Shown: piece by piece, positions 36,985 to 47,420 of the stretch
Position numbering within the stretch: the stretch's first letter is position 1
Layout of the letters: each line of letters opens with the position of its first letter
Assembly (NCBI RefSeq): GCF_029203305.1
Contig: NC_089463.1
Span: 248,001 to 312,000, forward strand
Length of the DNA: 64,000 nt
DNA from: Yamadazyma tenuis
Lineage: Eukaryota; Ascomycota; Pichiomycetes; Serinales; Debaryomycetaceae
Direction: 5' to 3'
Program-made: the position numbers and the translations under genes
The notes under the pieces: generated by a model
Told to the model about the DNA's origin: nothing
The model's database searches: none
Seen by the model: only the letters and a program-made list of their open reading frames with translations

Positions 36985-39900
36985 TCACGATAATAAAAAG
37001 GCCCCAGCACCTTCACTGATGGCTTGGAGAATCTTTCGCTTCATGATTTCTTCGGTGGAATAGTTAGGTAATTTCAAGTAGTTGGCACAGGTCATGACAC
37101 TGGGTAAATAGTCGTCATCTTTAGACCCACCTTCAGGGTACTTTCTAACCACTGTAAATTCAGGTTTCAACGCTTTAAATCCTCCCACAGGAAGTTTTGG
37201 AGCTCCTGTTAGAAACTGTAAAAAGGACCGTCTTTCAATATCGTTAAAGTGCACAAGAATATCGATAAGGGTTCTGACAGCATCTGAATCCTTGGAATAG
37301 CCATGATTGGCATTGATGGATGAGTGTAATGTCTCCAAAGACCAATCCTCTACCGCATTTCCAAAGAGGTTTACCAATTCATTGGGTGAGAAAACAATCA
37401 AAGAGCTGATGGGGAAAACTTTAGAGAATCCATTCATGAACGCTTTTGTTTGTGGAATAATACCATTGCATAAGGTAGCTTCAATGACTTTGCTGATGTA
37501 CGATTCAATATTCTTCGAGGTAATAGCGATGTTATCTCCATCGGCAATTAACTGATAACTAGGGTAACCTGGCAACGAAAATGACAATGACAAGTCTTCC
37601 AAAGTACAGTTATCAACAAGAATCAGGTCTCTTTCATGTTCAGGAACATTCTTGTAGAGTTCAACGTATTTCATCAAATGCTCTAATGAATCTGCCAATG
37701 ACGGATCAACAATCCTAAGACTGTTTAAGTTGTTGATTTTCTTCAAATCACTGAAGCCTTCTTTGTTCATGGAGTGTTCATTGAAGATTTGCACGAGCTT
37801 GAGGAAAAGTGGGTTGAACCTAAAGTCTATGATTCGAGAGTCCAATAAGGTTCTGGCAATGAACTTACCCAACATACGGAAAAAGTAAAGTTTTTTCTTT
37901 CCGTTTTCCGTTTGGATTTCATTCATGTCGATTGGAGAAGGGAATAATCCAGTCTTGTAATCAACAAAATCTTCTTCATCACCATCAGGGTCGTCATCTC
38001 TCCATAACCTCAACTTTCTCTTTGAGAATTCTTTTGAGACGCTCGAATAGAACTCCAAAGTCGGTCCCAATCCTGACCCAACTTCATCAAAATACTCGAT
38101 CTCTAAAACTCCCGGGCTGGTACCATACAAGTTCAACACCTTAAGAGCACTCTGTAAAATCAACTTTCGGGAAATTCTAACCTTGTGTCTCAAAGGTCTT
38201 CCTAGTTGCGGTCTTTGAGATTGGCTGCCATGACCGTTAATGTTTTCGTTCTCTTGGTTAGATCTGATCTGCCATTGATGTATAAGTCTTGAATAGCCAA
38301 AGGAGGTGGATTGTAAGAAGAATATTCTTGTGTCTAATGGGAAAATAAAGGGATATTGCCTAGTGACATGAATAGCCCATCCTGGTAGAGTACCACTTGC
38401 AACAATTAAAGGTTCTTCCAATTGTCTGTTCAATTTGACCGTAAGCTTCCAACTCATGAATTTTTCAATAGACAACGGCTCATATTTCAATGTCTGAGCA
38501 TATACATTCACTTCAAACAAGACCTTGAGTAAATTCAAGATGTTGATGGTTGTAGCATCATAAGACTTCAATTCATTGTAACTTTTGTTCGAATTATACA
38601 ATATCAAGTCATTTGTAGGACTTTCAACAGGGGTGTCCACCACACGGAAAGAAACCTGATGAACACTATTCCAAATTCTTGAAGACTCGACAATCTCATC
38701 GGGTTCACTTTGGAGTGATCTGTAGATAGCCCCATATATGGTAGTGCCATTAGGGATTACTTCGTCATTGATCAAGAACTCAATGTGTGTTTGTTTTCCT
38801 GTCTTGTTGGATTCGTCTCTGTTTAAGTCTGCATCTCCAATCACCTCATTGTTATCATCTATGTCCTCTTCATCGAGGTCTTCAACATCTTCAGAAACAT
38901 CACTATTAAGCCTGTTACGTCTAGAACCAGTTAATGCCTCGAAGAAATTGATTCTTTGAGTTAAGAACGTGCTAACAGAGGCAAATGAAGCGATAGCGTG
39001 AACAGAAAGAACCATATTTTGCATTGTTGGTGGCAATTGACTGGCAGAAGAGGTATCAGAAGGGTCAGTACCCAATTTCAACTTGATTTGTTTTGCCATA
39101 CCAGCCGTTTGAGAACTATCATAATAGTTTGATGAAGAGAACCTCAAATTGAGGCCTTGATTGCTGGTACCAGCAGAGATTACTTCAAAGGACTCAACTC
39201 TTGACAATGCCTCTTGTAACTTGTCAACAAGAATGGAGATCAAGGCATTACCCTGGCTGTTTCTGCGGAAAAACACAGATATAAAGGAAATATAGCATAG
39301 GCTGTCTTGAGAACCAAGAGCATCAATCTTGAACACATCATTCAAGGCTTGAATGATACCAGACGATACCAACTCAAAACTGGAAACACTTTGAGATCCA
39401 TTATCCAAAAGTAATTGGAACTTTTCCCATGACTCTTGCCACTTGCTAAATGGAAATCTTGATAAGTCTTGAGCCTTTAATAACCCTTCGATTTCGTTCA
39501 GAACTTCAACTGCAACAGAGGATACTTGTGCAATGCTACCTTCCTTACTGTTCACATATAGCTCGTCTATGGCCATGAGTATATGAAACAACTTGCTGTA
39601 AATCTTCATACTTGTGAGCTTGTACTCATAGTCCTTAGAGAACTCTATATCTGCATACTTGTACGAGTACATCGAAAGAAAAGGTCTTGATGCCTCATAA
39701 TCGTCGTTAATAGGGTCGCTAGTGCTAATGAACTTTAAATGATTAGCAATAGTGGAAATGTCCTTGATCAAACCTTCTTTTTCAAAAGAATCAATGAAGA
39801 TTTGGGGTTCAATCTTAATCAAGTTCAAAACAATCAAGCAAGAGCTCCATACAAGAGTATTGGCATTTAACTTGGCTGTGTTATCTTGATTCTTGGAACC

Positions 39901-41958
39901 AGCGTTCGGGTCATTGACGTTTTCGTCTTCTGATTCGTCTGAGTCTTCGTCATCACTGGTTTTCATTTCAGTATCCTGTTGGCTTGCTGGAACCGAGTTA
40001 TTGAAATCCTTTAAAATCGTGAATTTGTTCTGATTCACAATAGAGGCCAATAAAGCAGACACCATTTCTATGCCGTTAATTTTCTTGAAGTCATCAGGTT
40101 GCATGAACTTCACAATGCGGAATAAATTGATCAAGATTCTCCTTCTGACTTCGAAGTCCATTAATGCTTGGAAGCTATTGATCAAAAAAGACCATATATC
40201 GTTGACAAATTTCCAAAATGCTTCGGGCATAGTATCTCTGCAGATTTGAGTTCTTTGTTGATTGATTTCGATCTTTTCTTCGAATTCTAGATGACTGTTC
40301 TTCAAGAAAGGGGTTTCTTGAGGCCCATAGTTTATTGGAAGTAAGTAGCCAATCAAGGTGAGGAATTGAGATAACAACTCATTGGGAGCCGCCATGATTG
40401 CTTCAATGGATATGTTATCTTTGAAAGAAGAAGAACTGATGACACTTAAACCTCTGTTCTTCAAGTCTTCTTTGTTCTTTGAAAATTTATTGATGGCTTT
40501 GACTACGCATTCACCAATCGAAACATCTCTGAAAAGAATTGCAGAGATCTTCACACTCGTACTAGCCAAGACTATCAAAGATTTCACCAAGCTTAAGCAT
40601 GAGCTGAAGCTCACGGGAACTTTATGCGAGTCATTTGAATCCGAAACAGAAGATTTGTTGGAGCTGACGACAATAGTAGCAACGACTTCGATCAATAAAT
40701 CGACTCTAGTCACGAATAAGGTCTCCAATTTCGATGGATGAGACTTGAAGCTGGAAATTATACGGGAGATGGATAACCACGCATGCTCTATAACATTTGG
40801 ATCCGTATGATTCTTAACCACTCCTGATATGTTGTCAAATACCTCATTTATCTTATCGAAATTGTTGGCTGAAATGTTTGTGCAAACATTGGCAACAATT
40901 AAGAGACACTTTCTTTGGGAATGAATGGTCAAGAAATCAAGATATTGCATACACGCCCTGAGACCATTATTGGAGATAATCAAGTTATGGGAAATGGGAT
41001 CTCGTGAAATCATCTCGAGAGTCTGTAATGCCTGTTCAGTCAAGTCAATGAAGGTGATTTCGTTTAATTTGATGCAAACGGCCTCTATTCCTTCATTATT
41101 CACCACATCATGGATGAAATCTAGATTGACTTCCATCAAGTTGTACAAACAGCGACATGCGACAAGCTGTAACTCTAGCTGATCCAGGAGAAACGGGTCG
41201 TTCATGATCAGAATGATGGACCTAGTTAACTTACTAGCAGGTATAACTCTTTCGGCGGTGATGGCGTTCATCATCAAGAGCTTTTCACCAAGTTGGTTCA
41301 AAGATTCGGAGAGAATAAACGGATCATCTCTTTGGCCCAAACCGTTAATCAAGGTATCGATCTCGTTGTTTTGCCCTCCATATGGTGAAACAAACCCTTC
41401 ACCCACCAATCTTTGAATCACATCGGCGAAGGACAGTTGTGTTCCTGAACCACCACCTCTTATATTGGAAAATGAGCCAAGAGCTCTCAAAAGGTCTGCA
41501 CGGGGATAGCCGGAGTCGGTTCCTGAATCTTCGTCCCCGTCTCCCTCATCTTCGTCATTATCATTATCGTCAGCTTGTTCCTGAGTGCCGGTGTTTCCAC
41601 TTTGTGAAGCGCGGGCCAAACTACCCAAGAATCTAACAGCCTGAGCTTCATCTTCGTCTTCACCAAAATCGTACTCTTCCTGGTAATCATCTTCTTCGTC
41701 ACCTTCTTCATCTTCTTCATAGGCATCGTCGTTCTGGCTGCTAGTCTGTGCACCCTCATAGTCTTGTTCCTCTTGTGACATGACGTCTGAGCCGTCATCG
41801 GATGCATCACGAGATGGCCGTTTTCGGGCCTGTTCGGACAAACGTAGAATAGAGTCATCCACACCGTCGGACTTGTAGCCACCATGTAAGTCCTCGGCCT
41901 CATACATGTCTGAGTCTGTAGAAGGATTAGTATTTGCCTCCTTTGATCTTCGAGACAT
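36985..41958 (-). CDS. UFD4: HECT-type ubiquitin ligase of the UFD pathway
   Basis: A 1657-residue E3 of the Ufd4/TRIP12 family, which extends ubiquitin chains on ubiquitin-fusion and N-degron substrates. A very acidic, low-complexity N-terminus (about 1-150) precedes an armadillo-like helical region (about 190-700) with VACRCLYNLMEVNLDFIHDV. The HECT domain fills about the last 380 residues, with LEIEYFDEVGSGLGPTLEFY and FLTGAPKLPVGGF. The catalytic Cys is residue 1624 in PSVMTCANYLKLPNYS. The length exceeds S. cerevisiae Ufd4 (1483), mostly in acidic linkers. Confidence 0.94.
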   Translation of the reverse strand: MSRRSKEANTNPSTDSDMYEAEDLHGGYKSDGVDDSILRLSEQARKRPSRDASDDGSDVMSQEEQDYEGAQTSSQNDDAYEEDEEGDEEDDYQEEYDFGEDEDEAQAVRFLGSLARASQSGNTGTQEQADDNDNDEDEGDGDEDSGTDSGYPRADLLRALGSFSNIRGGGSGTQLSFADVIQRLVGEGFVSPYGGQNNEIDTLINGLGQRDDPFILSESLNQLGEKLLMMNAITAERVIPASKLTRSIILIMNDPFLLDQLELQLVACRCLYNLMEVNLDFIHDVVNNEGIEAVCIKLNEITFIDLTEQALQTLEMISRDPISHNLIISNNGLRACMQYLDFLTIHSQRKCLLIVANVCTNISANNFDKINEVFDNISGVVKNHTDPNVIEHAWLSISRIISSFKSHPSKLETLFVTRVDLLIEVVATIVVSSNKSSVSDSNDSHKVPVSFSSCLSLVKSLIVLASTSVKISAILFRDVSIGECVVKAINKFSKNKEDLKNRGLSVISSSSFKDNISIEAIMAAPNELLSQFLTLIGYLLPINYGPQETPFLKNSHLEFEEKIEINQQRTQICRDTMPEAFWKFVNDIWSFLINSFQALMDFEVRRRILINLFRIVKFMQPDDFKKINGIEMVSALLASIVNQNKFTILKDFNNSVPASQQDTEMKTSDDEDSDESEDENVNDPNAGSKNQDNTAKLNANTLVWSSCLIVLNLIKIEPQIFIDSFEKEGLIKDISTIANHLKFISTSDPINDDYEASRPFLSMYSYKYADIEFSKDYEYKLTSMKIYSKLFHILMAIDELYVNSKEGSIAQVSSVAVEVLNEIEGLLKAQDLSRFPFSKWQESWEKFQLLLDNGSQSVSSFELVSSGIIQALNDVFKIDALGSQDSLCYISFISVFFRRNSQGNALISILVDKLQEALSRVESFEVISAGTSNQGLNLRFSSSNYYDSSQTAGMAKQIKLKLGTDPSDTSSASQLPPTMQNMVLSVHAIASFASVSTFLTQRINFFEALTGSRRNRLNSDVSEDVEDLDEEDIDDNNEVIGDADLNRDESNKTGKQTHIEFLINDEVIPNGTTIYGAIYRSLQSEPDEIVESSRIWNSVHQVSFRVVDTPVESPTNDLILYNSNKSYNELKSYDATTINILNLLKVLFEVNVYAQTLKYEPLSIEKFMSWKLTVKLNRQLEEPLIVASGTLPGWAIHVTRQYPFIFPLDTRIFFLQSTSFGYSRLIHQWQIRSNQENENINGHGSQSQRPQLGRPLRHKVRISRKLILQSALKVLNLYGTSPGVLEIEYFDEVGSGLGPTLEFYSSVSKEFSKRKLRLWRDDDPDGDEEDFVDYKTGLFPSPIDMNEIQTENGKKKLYFFRMLGKFIARTLLDSRIIDFRFNPLFLKLVQIFNEHSMNKEGFSDLKKINNLNSLRIVDPSLADSLEHLMKYVELYKNVPEHERDLILVDNCTLEDLSLSFSLPGYPSYQLIADGDNIAITSKNIESYISKVIEATLCNGIIPQTKAFMNGFSKVFPISSLIVFSPNELVNLFGNAVEDWSLETLHSSINANHGYSKDSDAVRTLIDILVHFNDIERRSFLQFLTGAPKLPVGGFKALKPEFTVVRKYPEGGSKDDDYLPSVMTCANYLKLPNYSTEEIMKRKILQAISEGAGAFLLS

Positions 41959-42199
41959 GACTTTAAGGTTGGATGGAAATGGGGAAGAAACGGCTGCGAG
42001 AGTTGGTATGGAAATGTGATATAATCAGTTGGAAGTCCACAAATGCTAATCACGGGACCAGAAATAAATATGCTTATAAATCGAATCAAAAAGACCTGGT
42101 AGCGTTTTTGATAGAAATGCTTACCGCGAAGGCTATCAGGGGAAATTGATTGCGAAAAACTAGAGGCATATAAGTATATTTGGCATACGAGACATATAT

Positions 42200-43075
42200 T
42201 TATTCTTCACCAGGGGTGAACCGCCAGGTGTCGTTGTTACGAATAACACCATACGTGTCACTCAAGGTGTTCAACGCCTCAAAGTCGGCGTCCTTCAAGG
42301 TGAAGGTGCGGATGTTGGACTCGATTCTACTACGAGTGGCGCTTCTGGGAATCACCACCGTACGCCGCTGGACTCCCCAGGAGATCAACAACTGGGCTGG
42401 TGTAACTCCATACCGAGAGGCCATGTCCGTCACTTCTTTGTATTTGAACAAGAAGTTGCCCGAGCCTCCTAGTGGAGAATATGCCTGAGCAAGGATGTTT
42501 TTCGATTCCAAATACGCCATGAGCTTTGGCTGGGTCAACAATGGATGGGCTTCGATCTGGTTGACTGCTGGCACTACGTCGATATCCTTGTCAGAAGACA
42601 ATTGTTCCAACTGGGCAATGGTAAAGTTGGAAACTCCCAAAGACCGGATTTTTCCCGTGGTTTTGTACACCTTTTGCAACGCCTTGTAGGTGTCGACAAA
42701 GGTCCAGTCAGTGTATACCTCGTGATCAGTTCCTTCAATCTCGGACCATGGCCAGTGTATTAAGTACAAGTCCACATACTCAAGGCCCAATTTCTTGAGC
42801 GATTCGTCCAAAGCAGCTTCAACACGTTTGTGGTCAGTGTTCCACAACTTGGTAACCACAAACAACTGCTCCCGGGGAATTCCCGACTGGCGGATGGCGT
42901 CGCCCACGTCCTGCTCATTTTTGTAGATGGTGGCAGTATCAAGAAGCCTATACCCAGCGTTCAAAGCGTCAAGAATTCCTTCCTTGGGAACTCGCATGGC
43001 TCCGAAACCTACTTGAGGGATACGGTGGCCATCATTGAGGAGAAGGGTTTGAGTGTTGGTGGTTAATTCTGTCAT
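42200..43075 (-). CDS. aldo/keto reductase, NADPH-type
   Basis: A 291-residue single-domain oxidoreductase of the AKR superfamily, the group that includes yeast Gcy1/Ypr1. The tetrad is visible: Asp in RLLDTATIY, Tyr in the same helix, Lys in FVVTKLWN and His in YLIHWPW. The cofactor segment is VIPRSATRSRIESNIRTF. I start at the Met at 43075 (TELTTNTQTLLLNDG follows) because the 20 codons back to 43135 are not family-like. The substrate cannot be read from the sequence. Confidence 0.9.
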   Translation of the reverse strand: MTELTTNTQTLLLNDGHRIPQVGFGAMRVPKEGILDALNAGYRLLDTATIYKNEQDVGDAIRQSGIPREQLFVVTKLWNTDHKRVEAALDESLKKLGLEYVDLYLIHWPWSEIEGTDHEVYTDWTFVDTYKALQKVYKTTGKIRSLGVSNFTIAQLEQLSSDKDIDVVPAVNQIEAHPLLTQPKLMAYLESKNILAQAYSPLGGSGNFLFKYKEVTDMASRYGVTPAQLLISWGVQRRTVVIPRSATRSRIESNIRTFTLKDADFEALNTLSDTYGVIRNNDTWRFTPGEE

Positions 43076-43415
43076 TAAAGTAGTTGGAAGTGAAGATTTC
43101 GGAACTGGTGTGGATCTTTGCGCATTACTCCACATTATGGCATCCTGCAGGACACGTCAAATTACTACTTAGACGTTTCTGGGTGCTGCAGTGGTCAGAA
43201 CGGTGATTTGCTAGCCTACAGTTCCACAAAGGCTATTTGTTGTACTTTTTACAGCAGTTTTTGAGTACTTTTTCAGGTGTACCTGGTGTAAAGAACCACA
43301 GACCCATGTACTTGAATTCACCAGACTGGCCATCTGAAAGGAGATGACAGCAAAAGGGCTTATGATCGACTTCCAGACGGTATTATAAACCAAGATCCAG
43401 GTTTTTGGATAATGG

Positions 43416-43526
43416 ATGTGCAATATACCTCAAGAAACCAATACAGATGAGAAATACAGCTCAAGAAACCCAACACACATGTGTAATAAACCCAACACAG
43501 ATGTGCAATATAGTCCAACACCAGTC
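43416..43526 (+). repeat. imperfect tandem repeat, four units
   Basis: Units related to ATGTGCAATATA followed by CTCAAGAAACC and CAACACAG start at 43416, 43447, 43479 and 43501, with spacing of 31, 32 and 22 bp. The last two lack part of the unit. Confidence 0.7.
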
Positions 43527-43806
43527 AGATAATTTCCAGCAAAAGACGAAATGCCGTTCCTTCGCCAACACAAGTCAACCTAGATCCCCCACTGCCACTT
43601 GTATCACTATGAAGCACCCTGAATATCAGGCATGCCAATTCTTTATTTCTGCTGATTCTATTTTAAGACTTTAATGGTTTGGAGACATGCAAATACGGTC
43701 TAGAGATACACTATCCCGAAATGTCCAACAATCTGGAGATAAGAGGACTCAAGACCCAGATCTTGTAGAAATGAAATCGGTTTGATGGACTAGAGTCCGG
43801 GGTAGG

Positions 43807-44535
43807 GTGGGGGATGAAGGGGGGGACACCAAAATGGTCGGTGAGTACTTGCAATGTTCCCTGTGCTGGGCGTGCGGCTGGCCCCCCACGCAACACCACT
43901 TTCATGGTGATTGCTCCCGGCAAAAATCTTCAAATCCCCACAGGAGGGGGGACCAACCCTTCCATGGACTGAACTGTGCAAGAGTACCCCTGGAGGGTAC
44001 GAAGTGAAGAGAGAAAGATGAATTAGTTGGATCGACTGATAAATTTGGGGGTGGGGGACCGGTTTACTGGAGGAAGTTCAGGGCGCGTGATCCGGTGGTC
44101 CAGCTGGAAACTTAAAATATCAGAGTCAAACTTGTTTGTGAAAAGAGTATGTGGAGTGGGAAGACTTGACAGTGCTCCCGACAATCGCCGGCTTACCATG
44201 TCTGAGGGATGATCTGTGGGGTATTGGGTATAATATCCAATGCCCCCCACGAATCTTCTCAGTACGCGAGTTTCAGGTTAATCCGAAAATTGCTAGGCCA
44301 GCTGCGACGTAACAGAAAACTAGACACACAAGCTCACCCACAATGTGGTGGTGGAGAGGATACCCCCCACATCCCCCGATATACCCCACGTCACTATGTA
44401 CACACAGCCTTTTTGCAGTGACTCCCCCACTTCGGCTCGAAACGGTTCCTAACATGTCTTCATTGGGCGGTTTAGGCGTGGGGGATCATTCGCGTAGATT
44501 TTCCCCAAGGTTTTTCCATGCAATTTTTTGTGGGG
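43807..44535. promoter_or_regulatory. cluster of eleven GTGGGG/CCCCAC elements
   Basis: GTGGGG on the plus strand starts at 43807, 44051, 44216, 44478 and 44530. CCCCAC starts at 43884, 43936, 44245, 44365, 44384 and 44425. Seven are extended to at least five G (GTGGGGG). Less than one would be expected by chance over this length. The element fits the Mig1-type consensus SYGGGG and other C2H2 factors. Confidence 0.7.
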
Positions 44536-44606
44536 ATAAACGCTGGACAAAAACCATATAAAACCAGACAAAACCAGCACTCTGGAAATTTCTCAACTAG
44601 TAAATC

Positions 44607-46163
44607 ATGAGTGAACTGCTGCTTAGTGCTGCCGATAAAAAAGCTGAGGTTGTTCATCAGGAAGAACAAACCGATATGGCCAAATCCTCGTCTTACCAGT
44701 CGGAAGAAATGTCTAGAGATGTTTTACCTGAATCTTTAAGGCACATGACCGAGGATGAAATCGAGAAGTTCATGGCCAAAACTACCCGTAGAATGGACTA
44801 CAGAATCTTACCGATGTTGGTCTTAATCTATATCTTGAACTACTTGGACAGAAACAACATTGCCAGTGCTAGATTGGGTGGTTTGGAAGAGGATCTTGGA
44901 TTGGTTGGAGCCCAGTATCAGACCTGTATTTCTATCTTGTTTGTTGGTTACATTTTGATGCAAGTTCCAGCCAATATGTTTTTCAACAAAATGGCACGGC
45001 CTTCTATATTCATGGCTACTGTGATGACGGTTTGGGGGGCCATCAGTGCTTGTACTGGAGCTATTCTGTCAGACCATGGGTATGCTGGATTATTGGTGGT
45101 TCGTATATTGATTGGAATCATCGAATCTGGATTCTTTCCTTGTGCCTTGTTCTTCTTATCAAAGTGGTATAATGCCAAAGAATTATCTTTGAGAACCACC
45201 ATGTTATACTCGGGCTCGCTTTTGTCGGGGGCATTTTCTGGGTTGATTGCTGCTGGGATCATTGATAACATGGATGGGGTTCGTGGGATGCGGGCATGGA
45301 GATGGCTCTTCATCATTGAAGGAAGTATCACCGTGACACTTGTTCCAATGGCCTACTTCATTCTTCCTGATATGCCCCACAACACCAAATGGTTGTCACA
45401 GGAGGAGAAAGACGTGATCATGTGGAAGATGAGAAGAGATGTTGGACAAGACGATTTGGACAAGGTTACAACAAAAAGTAACTACAGGGAGATTCTTTTA
45501 TTGGCTCTCAAAGATCCCAAACAATGGACCATCACAGCCACCTTATCCTTCTTGGTAGCAGCATGTGGAGTCACTAACTTCTTCCCATCTGTGGTTGAAA
45601 CCTTAAACTTTAACCGGATAATCACTTTGGTGCTTACAGCTCCGCCATACCTTCTTGCGGTAGTGTCGACCTTCTTGTGGGCCAGACATGCTGATAAGAC
45701 GGGAGAGAGATACTTCCATGTCACACTTCCGTTGATCATCTCGATGATATCCTTCATCATCTCGGCCGCAACTATGAACACTGGTGCCCGTTATTTTGCC
45801 ATGTGTATTATGATCCCTTCGTTATACTGTTCCTTCACGATCATTTTGACGTGGATGTCCAACTCGATGCCCAGACCTCCCATCAAGAGAGCCATTAGTA
45901 TTGCATTGATGAACTGTCTTTCCAACTCCACCTCCATTTGGAACTCATACTTGTACCCACTGAGCTCTGGTCCTCAGTATAAGGTGGCTTTTGTATGTAA
46001 CTGTGTGTTTATCCTTCTCGCGATGGTTTTTGCAACCTTGACGAGATTCAGATTGGTGCAGTTAAACAAGAGACTTGTCAACGGTACCATGAAATGGGAA
46101 AACGAGTTAGGAAAGGGGAACGATGGCTCTCATATATCTCTTGACTTTAGGTACTTGTATTAG
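44607..46163 (+). CDS. Dal5/allantoate-permease family MFS transporter
   Basis: A 518-residue transporter of the anion:cation symporter family (allantoate, nicotinate, biotin precursor and related carriers). The hydrophilic N-terminus ends in RRMDYRILPMLVLIYILNYL, followed by DRNNIASARLGGLEEDL, the family signature in TM1 and its loop. About 12 membrane segments are seen, with RILIGIIESGFFPC in TM4 and WRWLFIIEGSITV before TM6. The C-terminus is cytosolic and polar. The substrate is not assignable. The very long upstream region suggests elaborate control, possibly by nitrogen or carbon source. Confidence 0.88.
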   Translation: MSELLLSAADKKAEVVHQEEQTDMAKSSSYQSEEMSRDVLPESLRHMTEDEIEKFMAKTTRRMDYRILPMLVLIYILNYLDRNNIASARLGGLEEDLGLVGAQYQTCISILFVGYILMQVPANMFFNKMARPSIFMATVMTVWGAISACTGAILSDHGYAGLLVVRILIGIIESGFFPCALFFLSKWYNAKELSLRTTMLYSGSLLSGAFSGLIAAGIIDNMDGVRGMRAWRWLFIIEGSITVTLVPMAYFILPDMPHNTKWLSQEEKDVIMWKMRRDVGQDDLDKVTTKSNYREILLLALKDPKQWTITATLSFLVAACGVTNFFPSVVETLNFNRIITLVLTAPPYLLAVVSTFLWARHADKTGERYFHVTLPLIISMISFIISAATMNTGARYFAMCIMIPSLYCSFTIILTWMSNSMPRPPIKRAISIALMNCLSNSTSIWNSYLYPLSSGPQYKVAFVCNCVFILLAMVFATLTRFRLVQLNKRLVNGTMKWENELGKGNDGSHISLDFRYLY

Positions 46164-46280
46164 ATACCATCCCTTAGATATTATTATTAATGAATATTGA
46201 ATGATCTCGCTTTATTTTCAAGCATAAACTACAACTAACAATTGCCATAAAAAAAATTCAAACTAACAGACCAAACACTC

Positions 46281-47420
46281 TCAACACACACGAATCACAT
46301 CGTACAACCGCACCTTCAATTCGTGCAAGTCCAACCTCAGCCTCCTCTCCATGTCGAAATCAAACTCCATCGCCAGAATAGGACTACACACTGGCTCATC
46401 TTCATAATCGTGGTACATTGCCACATATGGATGACAAATAGCTTCTTCCACCGTGAGCCGTTTTGCCGGATCGAAAATCAAAAGCCTTTCAAGCAAGTCA
46501 ATTGCCCAGGGATTTATAGAAGATCCCCCCAGAAAACTTCTGAGTGGGTGATGTTGAAACACCGAGTTGAAGTCCAACCGCTCGTAATTGGGGAGAGACT
46601 CGAGATACTGTTTGGCTCTTTTGGAAGTTAAAAGTTTCATATCTTCTGAGTGTTTCAGGGGGTTCCCCAATAATCTAAGGATCTGGAGGAGCTGGTCTCG
46701 GTAATCTTTACCAGGAAACAAGGCTTTTCCGATGAGCATCTCCCCCAAAATACATCCGACAGACCAAAGGTCGACTGCTTTGGAGTAATGGGAGGGAGAA
46801 AGCATGATTTCAGGGGCACGGTACCACCGGGTGGCCACGTACTCGGTCATACTGGAAATGGAGCCGTCTCCACCGTCCTGTCGGTGTAGTCTGCTCAATC
46901 CCAAATCACAGATCTTGAGATCGCAGTTATCGTCTATCAACACATTAGACGGCTTCAAATCCCGGTGGATCACACCGGCCAGATGCATGGCCTTAAGTCC
47001 TCGCAAGATCTGGTACGTGAAGTACTGGATGTGGTCGTCGGTCAAAACACGGCCAGAAATCACTCTGTGTAAGTCTGTGGGCATAAACTCTTGTACCAAG
47101 TACACCTCGTTGAACTGGTCGATACTGGGCGGAACCTCGACATGGTACAAACTCACTATGTTCTCATGCCCACAGAACTTCTTCAAGAGCATCACCTCCC
47201 GGAGGGTCCGCAAACACATCAATGGGTTAGTGAAAGCGTTGATTTTCTTGATTGCAACCTTTCTGCCCGACGCGACATGGATTCCCGAGCAAACAGTGCC
47301 GTAGGCACCCTCTCCAATGACCTTCAGCAACCGAAACTGTGATGAAATATTACAGGTGATGGTACGTTGCTTCTTGGTCATTTTGGAGTGATTTGGGCCT
47401 GTGGTGGCAGGGTTTGGCAT
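46281..47420 (-). CDS. Fus3/Kss1-type MAP kinase
   Basis: A MAP kinase of the mating/filamentation type (Candida Cek1/Cek2 group). In the 379-residue form the glycine loop is GEGAYGTVCSG, the ATP lysine is in VAIKKI, the catalytic loop is VIHRDLKPSN, and the dual phosphorylation motif is T192-E-Y194 in MTEYVATRWYRAPE. The Mg-binding DFG is replaced by DLG (residues 172-174, encoded TTG, so truly Leu). The C-terminus keeps the common-docking region HDYEDEPV. Starts at 47420, 47381 or 47576 are possible; family proteins start near the first two. The gene is convergent with the permease. Confidence 0.9.
   Translation of the reverse strand: MPNPATTGPNHSKMTKKQRTITCNISSQFRLLKVIGEGAYGTVCSGIHVASGRKVAIKKINAFTNPLMCLRTLREVMLLKKFCGHENIVSLYHVEVPPSIDQFNEVYLVQEFMPTDLHRVISGRVLTDDHIQYFTYQILRGLKAMHLAGVIHRDLKPSNVLIDDNCDLKICDLGLSRLHRQDGGDGSISSMTEYVATRWYRAPEIMLSPSHYSKAVDLWSVGCILGEMLIGKALFPGKDYRDQLLQILRLLGNPLKHSEDMKLLTSKRAKQYLESLPNYERLDFNSVFQHHPLRSFLGGSSINPWAIDLLERLLIFDPAKRLTVEEAICHPYVAMYHDYEDEPVCSPILAMEFDFDMERRLRLDLHELKVRLYDVIRVC

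Larger units (their letters stand above)
43136..44606. promoter_or_regulatory. 1.5-kb regulatory region before the permease gene
   Basis: No gene is supported here; the small open frames on both strands lack protein character. It contains an imperfect repeat array (43416-43526), one GATAAG at 43738-43743 and two further GATAA copies near 44037 and 44535. A dense set of GTGGGG/CCCCAC hexamers lies at 43807-44535. The GATA elements would fit nitrogen control of a Dal5-type permease, and the G-rich hexamers could bind a C2H2 zinc-finger factor. Both are inferences. Confidence 0.6.

Noticed and set aside
43405..43674. 89-residue ORF in the permease upstream region
   Set aside because: It is generated by the imperfect repeat array and has no protein-like composition.
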